Origin: Paenibacillus zeirhizosphaerae
GTDB lineage: Bacteria > Bacillota > Bacilli > Paenibacillales > Paenibacillaceae
Direction: 5' to 3'
Assembly (NCBI RefSeq): GCF_030705605.1
Contig: NZ_JAPCKK010000006.1
Coordinates: 124,001-188,000 of the forward strand
DNA: 64,000 nt
Shown here piece after piece: positions 33,715 to 42,205 of this stretch. A model generated the notes under the pieces. The model did no database searches and was not told the origin of the DNA. It saw only the letters and a list, made by a program, of their open reading frames with translations. The translations under genes and the position numbers were made by a program. Positions within the stretch are counted from its first letter, which is position 1; the number at the start of each line of letters is the position of its first letter.

Positions 33715-34692
33715 ATGAGAATTATGCCCATTGAGAAGCGGGGGATTTCGGACAGCCGCCTGGTGCTGGGATGTATGCCATTCGGCGGAGGCTGGGACTA
33801 TGAGCCTGTCACCCGGGAGCATATAACGGAAGCTGAAAAAGCGGTGGAAGCCGCACGCTCCATCGGTATTACGATGTTCGATCATGCCAACATTTACACC
33901 AAAGGCAAAGCTGAGGAAACGTTCGGTCAGGTCCTGAAAGCACAGCCTGGACTGCGAGAGCAGATTGTTATTCAATCCAAGTGCGGAATCCGTCTCGCAG
34001 AGGGCGATCTGCCGGGCATGTTCGATTTCTCTTATTCGCATATTCTTGAATCGGTAGACGCCTCCCTGAAACGATTGGGTACCGACTATTTGGACGTGCT
34101 GCTCCTCCATCGGCCTGATCCGCTGGTAGAGCCCGAGGAGGTGGCGGTGGCCTTCACCAAGCTGAAGCAGTTCGGCAAAGTCCGCCATTTCGGGGTTTCC
34201 AATATGAGCGTGGGACAGATCCAGTTTTTGGAGCGCAGCCTGTCCGAGCCGCTTGTGGTGAATCAGTTGGAGATGAGTCTGGCGCATCTGCACTTCCTTG
34301 ATGAAACGGTGCATGTCAACCAACAGGCAGGTACGGCCGTACGATTTGCGGAAGGTCTGATGGAATTTTGTCAAATGAAGGATATTCAGCTTCAGGCCTG
34401 GGGGCCGCTCGCGCAGGGACGTTTCTCCGGCAAGGCGCTTAAGGATGAGCCTGAGCATATCGTGCGCACGGCCGAGTTGGTCAAACGTCTGGCGGAGGAA
34501 AAAGAAACGACACGGGAATCGATTGTGCTTGCCTGGCTGATGAAACATCCGGCCAAGATTCAGCCAGTCATTGGCACGGCGAACCCTGAGCGCATCACAG
34601 CCTGTCAGGATGCAGAGCGTCAGGCGGAACGGATGACCCGGGAAGAATGGTACACGTTGTACGTCAGTGCAAGAGGTAATGCCTTGCCTTAA
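33715..34692 (+). CDS. Aldo/keto reductase
   Basis: A 325-residue AKR barrel with the tetrad features: Asp in TMFDHANIYTKGKAEE with Tyr at the same block, the catalytic lysine in VIQSKCGIRL, and DYLDVLLLHRPDPLVEPEEVA. Members of this YdhF-like group reduce carbonyl compounds with NADPH. The AGGAGGAGG site lies at 33695-33703, ideally spaced for an ATG at 33708 that encodes only eight residues in another frame, while the reductase ATG is at 33715 or 33724. Confidence 0.9.
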   Translation: MRIMPIEKRGISDSRLVLGCMPFGGGWDYEPVTREHITEAEKAVEAARSIGITMFDHANIYTKGKAEETFGQVLKAQPGLREQIVIQSKCGIRLAEGDLPGMFDFSYSHILESVDASLKRLGTDYLDVLLLHRPDPLVEPEEVAVAFTKLKQFGKVRHFGVSNMSVGQIQFLERSLSEPLVVNQLEMSLAHLHFLDETVHVNQQAGTAVRFAEGLMEFCQMKDIQLQAWGPLAQGRFSGKALKDEPEHIVRTAELVKRLAEEKETTRESIVLAWLMKHPAKIQPVIGTANPERITACQDAERQAERMTREEWYTLYVSARGNALP

Positions 34693-34715
34693 ACGGCGGG
34701 ATTGCGTGGTATGGA

Positions 34716-34760
34716 GGGGGTGTCCCCAAAGTCATGCAAGTGGCTTAGGGCAGCCCCTTT
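34716..34760 (+). terminator. Terminator of the GGGCAGCCCC type, copy 2
   Basis: GGGGGTGTCCCC pairs with GGGCAGCCCC, followed by TTT. Its loop AAAGTCATGCAAGTGGCTTA nearly repeats the terminator at 22213-22256. Confidence 0.7.
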
Positions 34761-34811
34761 ATCGTGCACAGGAAACCTACATGTATGAAAAAAAATCAGG
34801 GCAACGACCTA

Positions 34812-34867
34812 TTGACAGCAGGGTGAGGATCGAATATATTATTTACATACCAACCGAATGTATGAAA
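34812..34867 (+). promoter_or_regulatory. tetR promoter and operator
   Basis: TTGACA (34812-34817), 17-bp spacer, TATATT (34835-34840). Directly behind lies TTTACATACC with a weaker opposing half site TGTATGAAA (34842-34867), matching the perfect dyad before the MFS gene at 35587-35613. Confidence 0.75.
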
Positions 34868-34878
34868 GAGGTGAGGGT

Positions 34879-35541
34879 GTGGCAAGGAATAAATACCCTG
34901 AAGAGACGATAAATCAGATTTTAAGCGTATCGCTAACGTTGTTTATGCAGAAAGGCTATGAGCAAACGTCCATTCAAGACATCATTAACGAGCTTGGCGG
35001 ACTGACGAAGGGTGCGATTTATCACCATTTCAAGTCGAAGGAAGACATTATGCTGGCCGTGATCGACCAATTGTTCAAGGGCGTAGACGAAACGCTGACC
35101 GCTGTGCGGGATGACCCGGCGCTGAATGGTCTGGAGAAGCTTCGTAAAATTTTTCGTGTTGCTCTATCCAACCCTGCACAGCTTGAGATGGCCGCGACGG
35201 CTCCGAATCTGTTGAACAATCCGAAGATGCTGGCCGCCCAAATTCAGAACATTATCGAAGAAGCGGTGCCCGTTTATATCCAGCCCATCATCGAGCAAGG
35301 CATAACAGACGGGTCGATCCGGACGGAATATGCCAAAGAATTGAGCGAGGTGTTGATGATGCTTGGCAATCTGTGGTTGAATCCGATGGTCATCGCGGAA
35401 GCGCCTGAGAATATGATTCGCAGATGCCGGCTTTTTCATGAGCTATTCAAAGGTATCGGACTGGACCTGTTCGATGAGCAAATGCTTCATCAGTATGAGG
35501 AGTTTTATCGGATGTACAACGAGAAGAGAGAGAAGAAATAG
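34879..35541 (+). CDS. TetR family transcriptional regulator
   Basis: A 220-residue TetR/AcrR repressor: N-terminal helix-turn-helix in ILSVSLTLFMQKGYEQTSIQDIINELGGLTKGAIYHHFKSKEDIML, then an all-helical ligand domain. A GTG start at 34879 is favoured by AAGAGGTGA just before it over the ATG at 34858, which lies within the operator. It is followed by the MFS exporter it most likely controls. Confidence 0.9.
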   Translation: MARNKYPEETINQILSVSLTLFMQKGYEQTSIQDIINELGGLTKGAIYHHFKSKEDIMLAVIDQLFKGVDETLTAVRDDPALNGLEKLRKIFRVALSNPAQLEMAATAPNLLNNPKMLAAQIQNIIEEAVPVYIQPIIEQGITDGSIRTEYAKELSEVLMMLGNLWLNPMVIAEAPENMIRRCRLFHELFKGIGLDLFDEQMLHQYEEFYRMYNEKREKK

Positions 35542-35557
35542 CTGTATTACTAAATAA

Positions 35558-35580
35558 CTGCCGGAAAGGCAGATTATTTT
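35558..35580 (+). terminator. Weak hairpin after tetR
   Basis: CTGCC (35558-35562) and GGCAG (35568-35572) followed by ATTATTTTT. Confidence 0.5.
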
Positions 35581-35586
35581 TACGAT

Positions 35587-35613
35587 TTTACATACCGCTA
35601 GTTGGTATGTAAA
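35587..35613 (+). promoter_or_regulatory. TetR operator before the MFS gene
   Basis: TTTACATACC-N7-GGTATGTAAA is a perfect dyad located 44 bp before the MFS start. The same half sites occur at the tetR promoter. Confidence 0.8.
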
Positions 35614-35656
35614 TAACGTTTTTCAATTAAGTAATCACATATGGAGGGAAATAACG

Positions 35657-36961
35657 ATGCAAACCGCAAGCGAAACCAATGAAAATACGACCGTTACATC
35701 AAGCAAAACAAGTCTGTTCACCAAGGATTTCACGTTCCTCGTGATCTGCCAAATCATTACGTTGTTCGGCAATGCCATGCTGCGCTTCGCGCTGCCGCTG
35801 TACATTCTGGAGCAGAGCGGCAATGCCGCCCTCTTCGGACTCGTCTCGGCCAGTGCGTTCCTGCCGATGATTATCCTGTCGCCGATCGGCGGTATGATCG
35901 CGGACCGGGTCAACAAGCAGCGAATGATGGTAACGCTTGATTTCTTGTCAGCCGCGCTGGTTCTCGGATTTATGCTGGTCAACGGCCAGGTCTCGCTGAT
36001 CCCCCTGGTTATCGTTGTTTTGGTGTTGCTGTATGGAATCCATGGTGCCTACACGCCGGCGGTGCAGGCGAGTCTGCCTTTGCTGGCGAAGCAGGAGCAG
36101 ATGGTATCGGCTAGTGCTGTCATCAATTTAGTCAATTCGCTTTCGTCGCTTCTCGGGCCAATTATCGGCGGGATGTTGTACAGCGCTTATGGGCTTACGC
36201 CTATTCTGGCGGGAGGCGGTGTGAGCTTCCTGATCGCTGCTGTCCTGGGACTGTTCATCCGTATCGCGCATAAGAAACAGCAGGCTTCAGGCAGTATGCT
36301 GGCCATCGCGAAAGACGATATGAAGCGGAGCATGCGCTATATTATGAAAGAAAACCCGATTATGGCTAAAGTGATCGGCATCGTATTCTTGTTCAATCTG
36401 TTTATGAGCGCCATGCTCATCATTGGGCTGCCCGTGCTGATTACCCAAACGTTGGGGTTGAGCATCCTTCATTATGGAGTTGCGGAAGCTGCGCTTGCCG
36501 CAGGCGGATTGACCGGTGGTATTCTGGCCGGCGTACTGGGCAAAAAATTGACTTTGCGGCATGCCTATCTGTTGCTTTTGCTATGTGCCGCAGGAAGCAT
36601 TCCCATGGGGCTCGTCATTTTGCTCGGCTTGCCTGCATTTACCTGCTATATCGTCATCACTGCCATGAGCTTTCTGCTCATGATTGCCGCCACGATATTC
36701 ACGGTGCAGATGTTCGCGTTTGTGCAAGTGCAGACGCCACCTGAACTGCTGGGCAAAGTCATTTCTTGTCTGATGGGTTTGACCCTGAGCGCCCAACCGA
36801 TCGGGCAGGCCATATACGGCTTGCTGTTCGAGCGCTTCGCCGAATTCTCGTGGGCGATATGGCTTGGGGGCGCGACAGTGGCCTGCCTCATTGCCGTATT
36901 CTCCAAGCGCGCTTTCAGCGGGATTCGCGAAGAAACGGCAGCTTCGGCCATCCAGAAATAA
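35657..36961 (+). CDS. MFS efflux transporter (MefA/MFS_3-like)
   Basis: A 434-residue twelve-segment exporter of the group that includes macrolide efflux proteins: FLVICQIITLFGNAMLRFALPLYILEQSGNAALFGLVSA, then PIGGMIADRVNKQRMM in the loop between helices 2 and 3. ATGGAGGGAAAT precedes the ATG. With the TetR gene upstream and shared operators it forms a drug-inducible efflux pair. The long perfect hairpin at 36969 follows. Confidence 0.9.
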   Translation: MQTASETNENTTVTSSKTSLFTKDFTFLVICQIITLFGNAMLRFALPLYILEQSGNAALFGLVSASAFLPMIILSPIGGMIADRVNKQRMMVTLDFLSAALVLGFMLVNGQVSLIPLVIVVLVLLYGIHGAYTPAVQASLPLLAKQEQMVSASAVINLVNSLSSLLGPIIGGMLYSAYGLTPILAGGGVSFLIAAVLGLFIRIAHKKQQASGSMLAIAKDDMKRSMRYIMKENPIMAKVIGIVFLFNLFMSAMLIIGLPVLITQTLGLSILHYGVAEAALAAGGLTGGILAGVLGKKLTLRHAYLLLLLCAAGSIPMGLVILLGLPAFTCYIVITAMSFLLMIAATIFTVQMFAFVQVQTPPELLGKVISCLMGLTLSAQPIGQAIYGLLFERFAEFSWAIWLGGATVACLIAVFSKRAFSGIREETAASAIQK

Positions 36962-36968
36962 CATTCGC

Positions 36969-37007
36969 GGAAGGGTCTGCACCGAACATTTCGGTGCAGA
37001 CCCTTCC
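36969..37007 (+). terminator. Long perfect hairpin after MFS gene
   Basis: An 18-bp stem (36969-36986 with 36990-37007) with a three-base loop. Only a short TTT follows, so it may be a terminator or a processing site. Confidence 0.75.
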
Positions 37008-37108
37008 ATCTTTCAATCCGGGAGGTTACAATTTTGAAAGAATCAAAGTCGTCCCCAAAATAGTCCCCAATTGCTTCGGATACATAGACAAGAAGGGAGC
37101 TGTCGAAC

Positions 37109-38941
37109 ATGTTCCTGAAAAAACATACCGTAACGCGAAACGGCAAAACTTATTGTTATTACCGGATCGTGGCCGCCTACAAAGACGACGCCGGTCGGAG
37201 AAAGCACCGCCTGGTGAAGCATGTAGGCTCATTGACGGAAGAAGAAGCGGAGCAGCTCAGGCAAGAGCTGCGCTCCGGAAGGCATCGGCCTAAGCCGGAT
37301 ATGTCTGCGGCCGGGCCGCCCGGAAACCGGTTGGATGCGACGGCTTTTATCCCGAGAGCGATTCAACTGCTGGCTTACCATGAACCTACTGATAAAGAGT
37401 GGAATTTGACGGAGTACGATATGCTTTTGTTTGTACGCGAAGGAATGGGTGAATTGCACATGGCTGGCAAAAAAATTATGCTCGCCCCAGGCATTGCCGT
37501 ATTTTGCCCAGCCGGTACGGGGCTGTATATCATCAACGACGAGCCCCGGAAATTGCTGGTCGACCGCATTGTTTTCGATACCCTTGTTTTTGCGGAGAGC
37601 TTCCCGGGCGGCGGTGCATACGAACAGGCCGCAGCCAGCCCGTTGCCGGCGGGAGAAATTCGTCTTTCTTATCCTAAGCGGGTGCTGCATCTGTGCAAGG
37701 AGCTGCATGCTGCGGCGCAGCCTGACAGGGAACGTGATTCGTTGAAAGTACAATCGATATTTACACAGTTGCTCGACAGCGTTTTTCGTTCCTCCTTTTC
37801 AAGGGAAGCTGGCGGGCCGGAGCGATGGATCGAACGTTCTGTTCGATATATCAGAGAGCATTATCAGGATCATGTTACACGCGATCAATTGGCGGCGATG
37901 GTTGGCATCAGTCCTGAGCATTTTTCCAGAATATTCATGAAAGAAACAGGCCGCAGCTTCATCGACTATTTGAACAGAGCGCGTATTCGGAAAGGACGCG
38001 AGCTGCTGCAGCTTACACGGCAAAGCGTCCATGATATAGGAGTAGCGACAGGCTTTGGGAGCGGGTATTATTTCAGCCGCAAATTTAAGCAGTTGACCGG
38101 CGTGTATCCGACGGAATACAGAAAGAGGCCAAAAAATTATGCGGCACTTAATCCGCATGCAACTTCATGCCTGCTAGCGTTCGGCATCGTGCCAAAGCTC
38201 GGCGTCGTTGGTGAATGGATGAAACCATGGATGCTCGCGTATTACAAGAGGCAGGGCGATTTGTCTTCGTTCCGGGAGACGCAGTGGTACAACGAGAGCG
38301 TTATACAGAAACTTGATGAGCTCGGCATTGACCTGGCGATCGCGTATTCCGATGAAGAAGGGGCGGAGCGATTGAGTGATTGTGTTCCAGCGCTGCTGCT
38401 ACCGAGCGAATGCACGTCATGGCGCAGCGAATTACTCTGTCTGGCCGCTGCAGTCGCCCGGGAGCAGCAGGCGGCCAATTGGCTGGCCATGTTCGACCGG
38501 AAAGCGTCTGCGTCAAGGGACAGGCTGGCTCCGCTCCTAAGCCGGGGGGATACCGTGCTTATTGTCAAAATCGTCTCGGGAAAATTGTATGTCTATGGAA
38601 ATTTGACAAGTATGGGCGGCAATGTCATTTACGACGCGCTGCAGCTAAAGCCGCCGGCAGCGGTCAAGCGGGACATTATCGACAAAGGGCTGCTCAATAT
38701 ACCGGTAGCGCCGGAGGCCCTTACGAATTATGCCGCCGATCATATTTTTTTGTTTCACTATCACTCGAATTGGTATGCGGAGATGTCGTCTGTGCTGGAG
38801 ACCGACCAATGGCGTCAATTGGAGCAGGCTTGCCGCAAGCGTATTTATACACCGGATTACAATGTTTTTTACGGCTATGACCCGCTGTCCATGGATCTGC
38901 AGCTCGATAAGGCAGTCGAGCTATTGTCATCACAAATGTAA
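37109..38941 (+). CDS. Btr-like AraC regulator with transposase-like N-terminal extension
   Basis: A 610-residue protein. Residues 1-60 (GKTYCYYRIVAAYKDDAGRR, then KHVGSLTEEEAEQL) resemble the start of IS1634/IS4-group transposases, not of any AraC protein. Residues 75-235 form a cupin-like sensor, residues about 242-345 a typical AraC double helix-turn-helix (LAAMVGISPEHFSRIFMKET, IGVATGFGSGYYFSRKFKQ), and residues 350-610 a periplasmic-binding-type domain, as in Bacillus Btr, which binds a ferric siderophore and activates its transporter. The ATG at 37109 has AAGGGAG before it, whereas the next in-frame ATG (37301) has none, so the extension is probably translated. The siderophore importer follows. 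Confidence 0.85.
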   Translation: MFLKKHTVTRNGKTYCYYRIVAAYKDDAGRRKHRLVKHVGSLTEEEAEQLRQELRSGRHRPKPDMSAAGPPGNRLDATAFIPRAIQLLAYHEPTDKEWNLTEYDMLLFVREGMGELHMAGKKIMLAPGIAVFCPAGTGLYIINDEPRKLLVDRIVFDTLVFAESFPGGGAYEQAAASPLPAGEIRLSYPKRVLHLCKELHAAAQPDRERDSLKVQSIFTQLLDSVFRSSFSREAGGPERWIERSVRYIREHYQDHVTRDQLAAMVGISPEHFSRIFMKETGRSFIDYLNRARIRKGRELLQLTRQSVHDIGVATGFGSGYYFSRKFKQLTGVYPTEYRKRPKNYAALNPHATSCLLAFGIVPKLGVVGEWMKPWMLAYYKRQGDLSSFRETQWYNESVIQKLDELGIDLAIAYSDEEGAERLSDCVPALLLPSECTSWRSELLCLAAAVAREQQAANWLAMFDRKASASRDRLAPLLSRGDTVLIVKIVSGKLYVYGNLTSMGGNVIYDALQLKPPAAVKRDIIDKGLLNIPVAPEALTNYAADHIFLFHYHSNWYAEMSSVLETDQWRQLEQACRKRIYTPDYNVFYGYDPLSMDLQLDKAVELLSSQM

Positions 38942-38964
38942 TAATTATGTATCATCTTTGTCCA

Positions 38965-39014
38965 TTGACGGGTGAAAGGAACGTTGCTAACATTCTCAAT
39001 GATAATGATTATCA
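38965..39014 (+). promoter_or_regulatory. Promoter and Fur box of the siderophore importer
   Basis: TTGACG (38965-38970), 17-bp spacer, TAACAT (38988-38993). TGATAATGATTATCA at 39000-39014 is a perfect match to the Bacillus 7-1-7 Fur consensus and covers the predicted transcription start. Confidence 0.88.
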
Positions 39015-39039
39015 ATATTGCCGAGAGGAAGTCGTAAGA

Positions 39040-40062
39040 ATGAAACAACGCAAAGGAATTTCGGGTCTGGTATTAACGCTGCTGATCATTTTTCTGACGG
39101 CCTGTGGAAGTGCGGGGACAAACAACGCGAGCTCTGACGGTGGTACAGCGGGAGAGAGGCAGCAGGCGGATGCAGGAACTGAGGGCGCTGGTACAGGACC
39201 GATAACGATAAAACACGACAAGGGCGAGCTGAAGCTGGACAAGCCGGCTGTCCGTGTCGTATCGCTTGATTGGCTGTTCACCGAGTCGTTGGTTGCGCTT
39301 GGTATGCAGCCGGTGGGCAACGCGGAGAACGAAGAGTATAAAAATTGGATGCCTTCCGAGGCCGCAGTAGCGGATGATGTCATGGAGCTCGGCATAAAGG
39401 ATGAGCCGGATCTGGAGGCGATCGTTGCGCTGAAGCCGGACCTGATTATCGCGGGTACCGCCTATCAGGAAGCGATTTATGATCAGCTTAACGCTATTGC
39501 TCCAACGATTATGTTCACTCAATATCCGGCAGACGGTGATCAATATACGAGAATGATGGACATTTTCAACGAGATAGCGGCCGCAGTGGGCAAGACGGAG
39601 GAAGCGGAGCAGTATGTGGCCGGGTTGAACCAGCATTACGAGGAGGCCAAAGCCAAGCTTGCCGCCGCCGATCAGGCGGACTTGCCTTATCTTCTGATTC
39701 AGGGCCGCAGCGATCAGAATGCCGCCGCCTTGTGGACTATGACAGAAACGTCGATGGCCATCCAAACGCTGGATCGTATCGGCCTGCAGAACGTCTGGAA
39801 ACCCGGCAAATTCGAGCAATACGGATACACCGATACGGGCGTCGAGCAGCTCATTCCTGTGCAGGATGCCACTTTGCTGTCTGTGGCGCAGCAGACGGAT
39901 GATGTGTTCAACCAGCAATTGACGACCAATTCGGTATGGAACGACCTTGCTTTTGTTAAAGAAAATCGGCACTATGCGCTGGATGGAAGCACCTGGTTAT
40001 TCGGCGGACCGATATCGGCCAAGGTGCTTGTCGACGAAGTTGTTAAATCGTTGCAGCCATGA
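39040..40062 (+). CDS. Iron-siderophore binding lipoprotein
   Basis: A 340-residue FeuA/FhuD-type binding protein with signal peptide and lipobox FLTACGS (Cys22), then a low-complexity linker and the class III binding fold (VRVVSLDWLFTESLVALGMQPVG, EAIVALKPDLIIAGTAYQE). The start at 39040 has GAGAGGAAG before it; an earlier frame start at 38947 would cross the promoter and Fur box. It overlaps the permease by four bases. The domain is homologous to the C-terminal part of the preceding AraC regulator, suggesting both bind the same ligand. Confidence 0.92.
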   Translation: MKQRKGISGLVLTLLIIFLTACGSAGTNNASSDGGTAGERQQADAGTEGAGTGPITIKHDKGELKLDKPAVRVVSLDWLFTESLVALGMQPVGNAENEEYKNWMPSEAAVADDVMELGIKDEPDLEAIVALKPDLIIAGTAYQEAIYDQLNAIAPTIMFTQYPADGDQYTRMMDIFNEIAAAVGKTEEAEQYVAGLNQHYEEAKAKLAAADQADLPYLLIQGRSDQNAAALWTMTETSMAIQTLDRIGLQNVWKPGKFEQYGYTDTGVEQLIPVQDATLLSVAQQTDDVFNQQLTTNSVWNDLAFVKENRHYALDGSTWLFGGPISAKVLVDEVVKSLQP

Positions 40063-42071
40063 GGCTGGCCGGCATATTCGGGGGAGGGGTTGTCGCTCTT
40101 CTTGCCTTATTCCTGCTCAGCTTGTATGTGGGTGACGCGCCTATTCCTCCCTCGGACATCTTCGAAGCGCTGCTGATGCCGCAGGACGACCCCTACCATC
40201 ATTCGATCTGGGATATCCGTATGCCACGCGCCGTCATCGGCCTGCTGGCAGGCGCGGCATTTGCGGTCGCAGGTGTGCTGCTGCAGACGATTACGCGCAA
40301 TCCGTTGGCCGCGGCCGATACGCTGGGCATTAACGCCGGCGCTTATTTTATGGTGGTGCTGGGCACGGTTGCGTTTCCGCTGCAGCTCCACCATTCTCCT
40401 TTTGTATTTGCTGCAGCGGGCGGGGCGCTGGCGGCCCTCGCCGCTTATTTGCTGGGCGGCGGCCGCGCCGCGGCGCCGGTCCGGCTGGCTCTCTCCGGCA
40501 TCATCGTATCGATGGTTCTCGGATCGTTTACGGCGGCGCTACACATTTTGAACCCGCTGCAGACGCGTTCACTGTTTCTATGGGGAGCGGGATCGCTGGA
40601 GCAGATCAACTGGAGCGGTGCGGAATACGCCTGGCCTTGGGTCATCACGGGACTGCTGGTGGCCTTTTTGCTGGGAAGACAATTCGATGTGCTCGAGTTG
40701 GACGAATCGACGGCGCAGTCGCTGGGACAGCGGGGAGGCTGGATTCGTTTTGCCGGAGTTGGGCTGTCCGTGCTGCTTGCGGCTATTGTTGTCAGCGTGG
40801 CCGGACCGATCGGTTTTATCGGCCTGCTGGCACCCCATCTGGTGCGCATGGCGGGGCTTCGCGCCCATCGTCTGGTGATTCCGGCCAGTGCATTATGGGG
40901 AGCGGTGCTGCTTATTGCCGCGGATATCATCGCACGTATGCTTCGCAGCGAGGTAGGAGAATTGCCGGTCGGCGCGGTCATGGCGGCGGTGGGTGCGCCG
41001 TGGCTGATTGGGCTGGTGCTGCGCAAGCTGAAGGGGATCACCACCGGGTCGGCGCAGCCGTCCGTCATGGTCGGTGGTTCAGCCGCTCGTATGCGGTTCG
41101 TTCCGCTTGCTCTGGTGCTGCTGGTACTGCTGCTTACGTTCATTCTCGTGAGCTTTACGCTGGGAAGCACCCGCATCCCACTGAACGAGCTGTGGGGCAG
41201 TCTTATCGGAGCGGACAGCACCTCGTCTTATTCGATCCTGCTGAACTTGCGCATGCCGCGTATACTCGTAGCTGCCGTGGCCGGTTTTGCGCTTGCGGTC
41301 AGCGGTGTGCTGATTCAAAGTGCCATCCGCAACCCGCTGGCTGACTCCTGGATTATTGGCGCAGCACCCGGCGCAGGGCTGGGAGCACTGCTGCTGATCG
41401 TCGTCTGGCCGCAGGTTCCGTTTGGCTTTCTTCCGGTTGCGGCCATAGCCGGAGCCGTGACGGCTGCTTCGATTGTTCTCCTGCTGGCCTGGCGTAAATC
41501 GCTGCAGCCGTCTGTTCTGATTTTGCTTGGCATTGCCGTATCCGCCGCCGCTTCGGCTGGCATCCAGGCGTTGCTGGTGAGGGGAAGCTTTTCCGGGAAC
41601 AAGGCGCTGATCTGGATTAATGGCAGCACCTATGCGCGTGGCTGGCAGGATTTGCTCGTCATCGTCTGTTTTATCGCGGTATTGTTGCCCGTGTCCTGGA
41701 CGCTTGGCCGCAAGTTCGATGTGCTGGCCTTCAGCGATGAGAGCTCGACCGGCCTCGGCTTGCAGGTGCGGCGCACCCGACTGCTGGCTATGGCCGCCGG
41801 TGTGCTGCTTGCGGCCGGAGCCGTGTCAAGCGTCGGCACGATTGGTTTTGTCGGCTTGATGGCACCGCATGCCGCCCGGCTCCTAATCGGTCATCGCACG
41901 CGGCACCTGCTTATCCTTTCCGGCCTGCTTGGGGCGGTGCTGCTTGTGCTGGCCGACACGATCGGCCGCATCCTGCTGGCACCAAAGGAAATCCCTTCAG
42001 GGCTGATGATCTCTCTGATCGGCTCGCCATATTTTCTGTTCCTGATGTACAGGAGCATGGGGCGAAAGTGA
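40059..42071 (+). CDS. Fused FecCD-type siderophore permease
   Basis: A 670-residue permease made of two FecCD domains in tandem (about residues 1-330 and 345-670), each with about ten membrane segments. Repeated landmarks are MPRAVIGLLAGAAFAVAGVLLQTITRNPLA and MPRILVAAVAGFALAVSGVLIQSAIRNPLA, and GFIGLLAPHLVR and GFVGLMAPHAAR. A fused form resembles FhuB of enteric bacteria, while Bacillus importers usually have two separate subunits. No ATPase gene follows, so it probably shares one encoded elsewhere, as Bacillus FeuBC do with YusV. Confidence 0.92.
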   Translation: MRLAGIFGGGVVALLALFLLSLYVGDAPIPPSDIFEALLMPQDDPYHHSIWDIRMPRAVIGLLAGAAFAVAGVLLQTITRNPLAAADTLGINAGAYFMVVLGTVAFPLQLHHSPFVFAAAGGALAALAAYLLGGGRAAAPVRLALSGIIVSMVLGSFTAALHILNPLQTRSLFLWGAGSLEQINWSGAEYAWPWVITGLLVAFLLGRQFDVLELDESTAQSLGQRGGWIRFAGVGLSVLLAAIVVSVAGPIGFIGLLAPHLVRMAGLRAHRLVIPASALWGAVLLIAADIIARMLRSEVGELPVGAVMAAVGAPWLIGLVLRKLKGITTGSAQPSVMVGGSAARMRFVPLALVLLVLLLTFILVSFTLGSTRIPLNELWGSLIGADSTSSYSILLNLRMPRILVAAVAGFALAVSGVLIQSAIRNPLADSWIIGAAPGAGLGALLLIVVWPQVPFGFLPVAAIAGAVTAASIVLLLAWRKSLQPSVLILLGIAVSAAASAGIQALLVRGSFSGNKALIWINGSTYARGWQDLLVIVCFIAVLLPVSWTLGRKFDVLAFSDESSTGLGLQVRRTRLLAMAAGVLLAAGAVSSVGTIGFVGLMAPHAARLLIGHRTRHLLILSGLLGAVLLVLADTIGRILLAPKEIPSGLMISLIGSPYFLFLMYRSMGRK

Positions 42072-42139
42072 CCGGAAAAGTGACCGGATAGGTTACGAAG
42101 CAGCAGGAACGTTGAAATGATCCTAGGATTGACGAACAG

Positions 42140-42176
42140 CAGCCCTTCAGTGTTTTTTGCACTGGAGGGCTGTTTT
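42140..42176 (+). terminator. Terminator of the siderophore operon
   Basis: CAGCCCTTCAGTG (42140-42152) and CACTGGAGGGCTG (42160-42172) followed by TTTT; probably bidirectional with the convergent chitosanase gene. Confidence 0.88.
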
Positions 42177-42205
42177 ATGCCAAGTTCTATAGCTTGGATA
42201 CTGTA

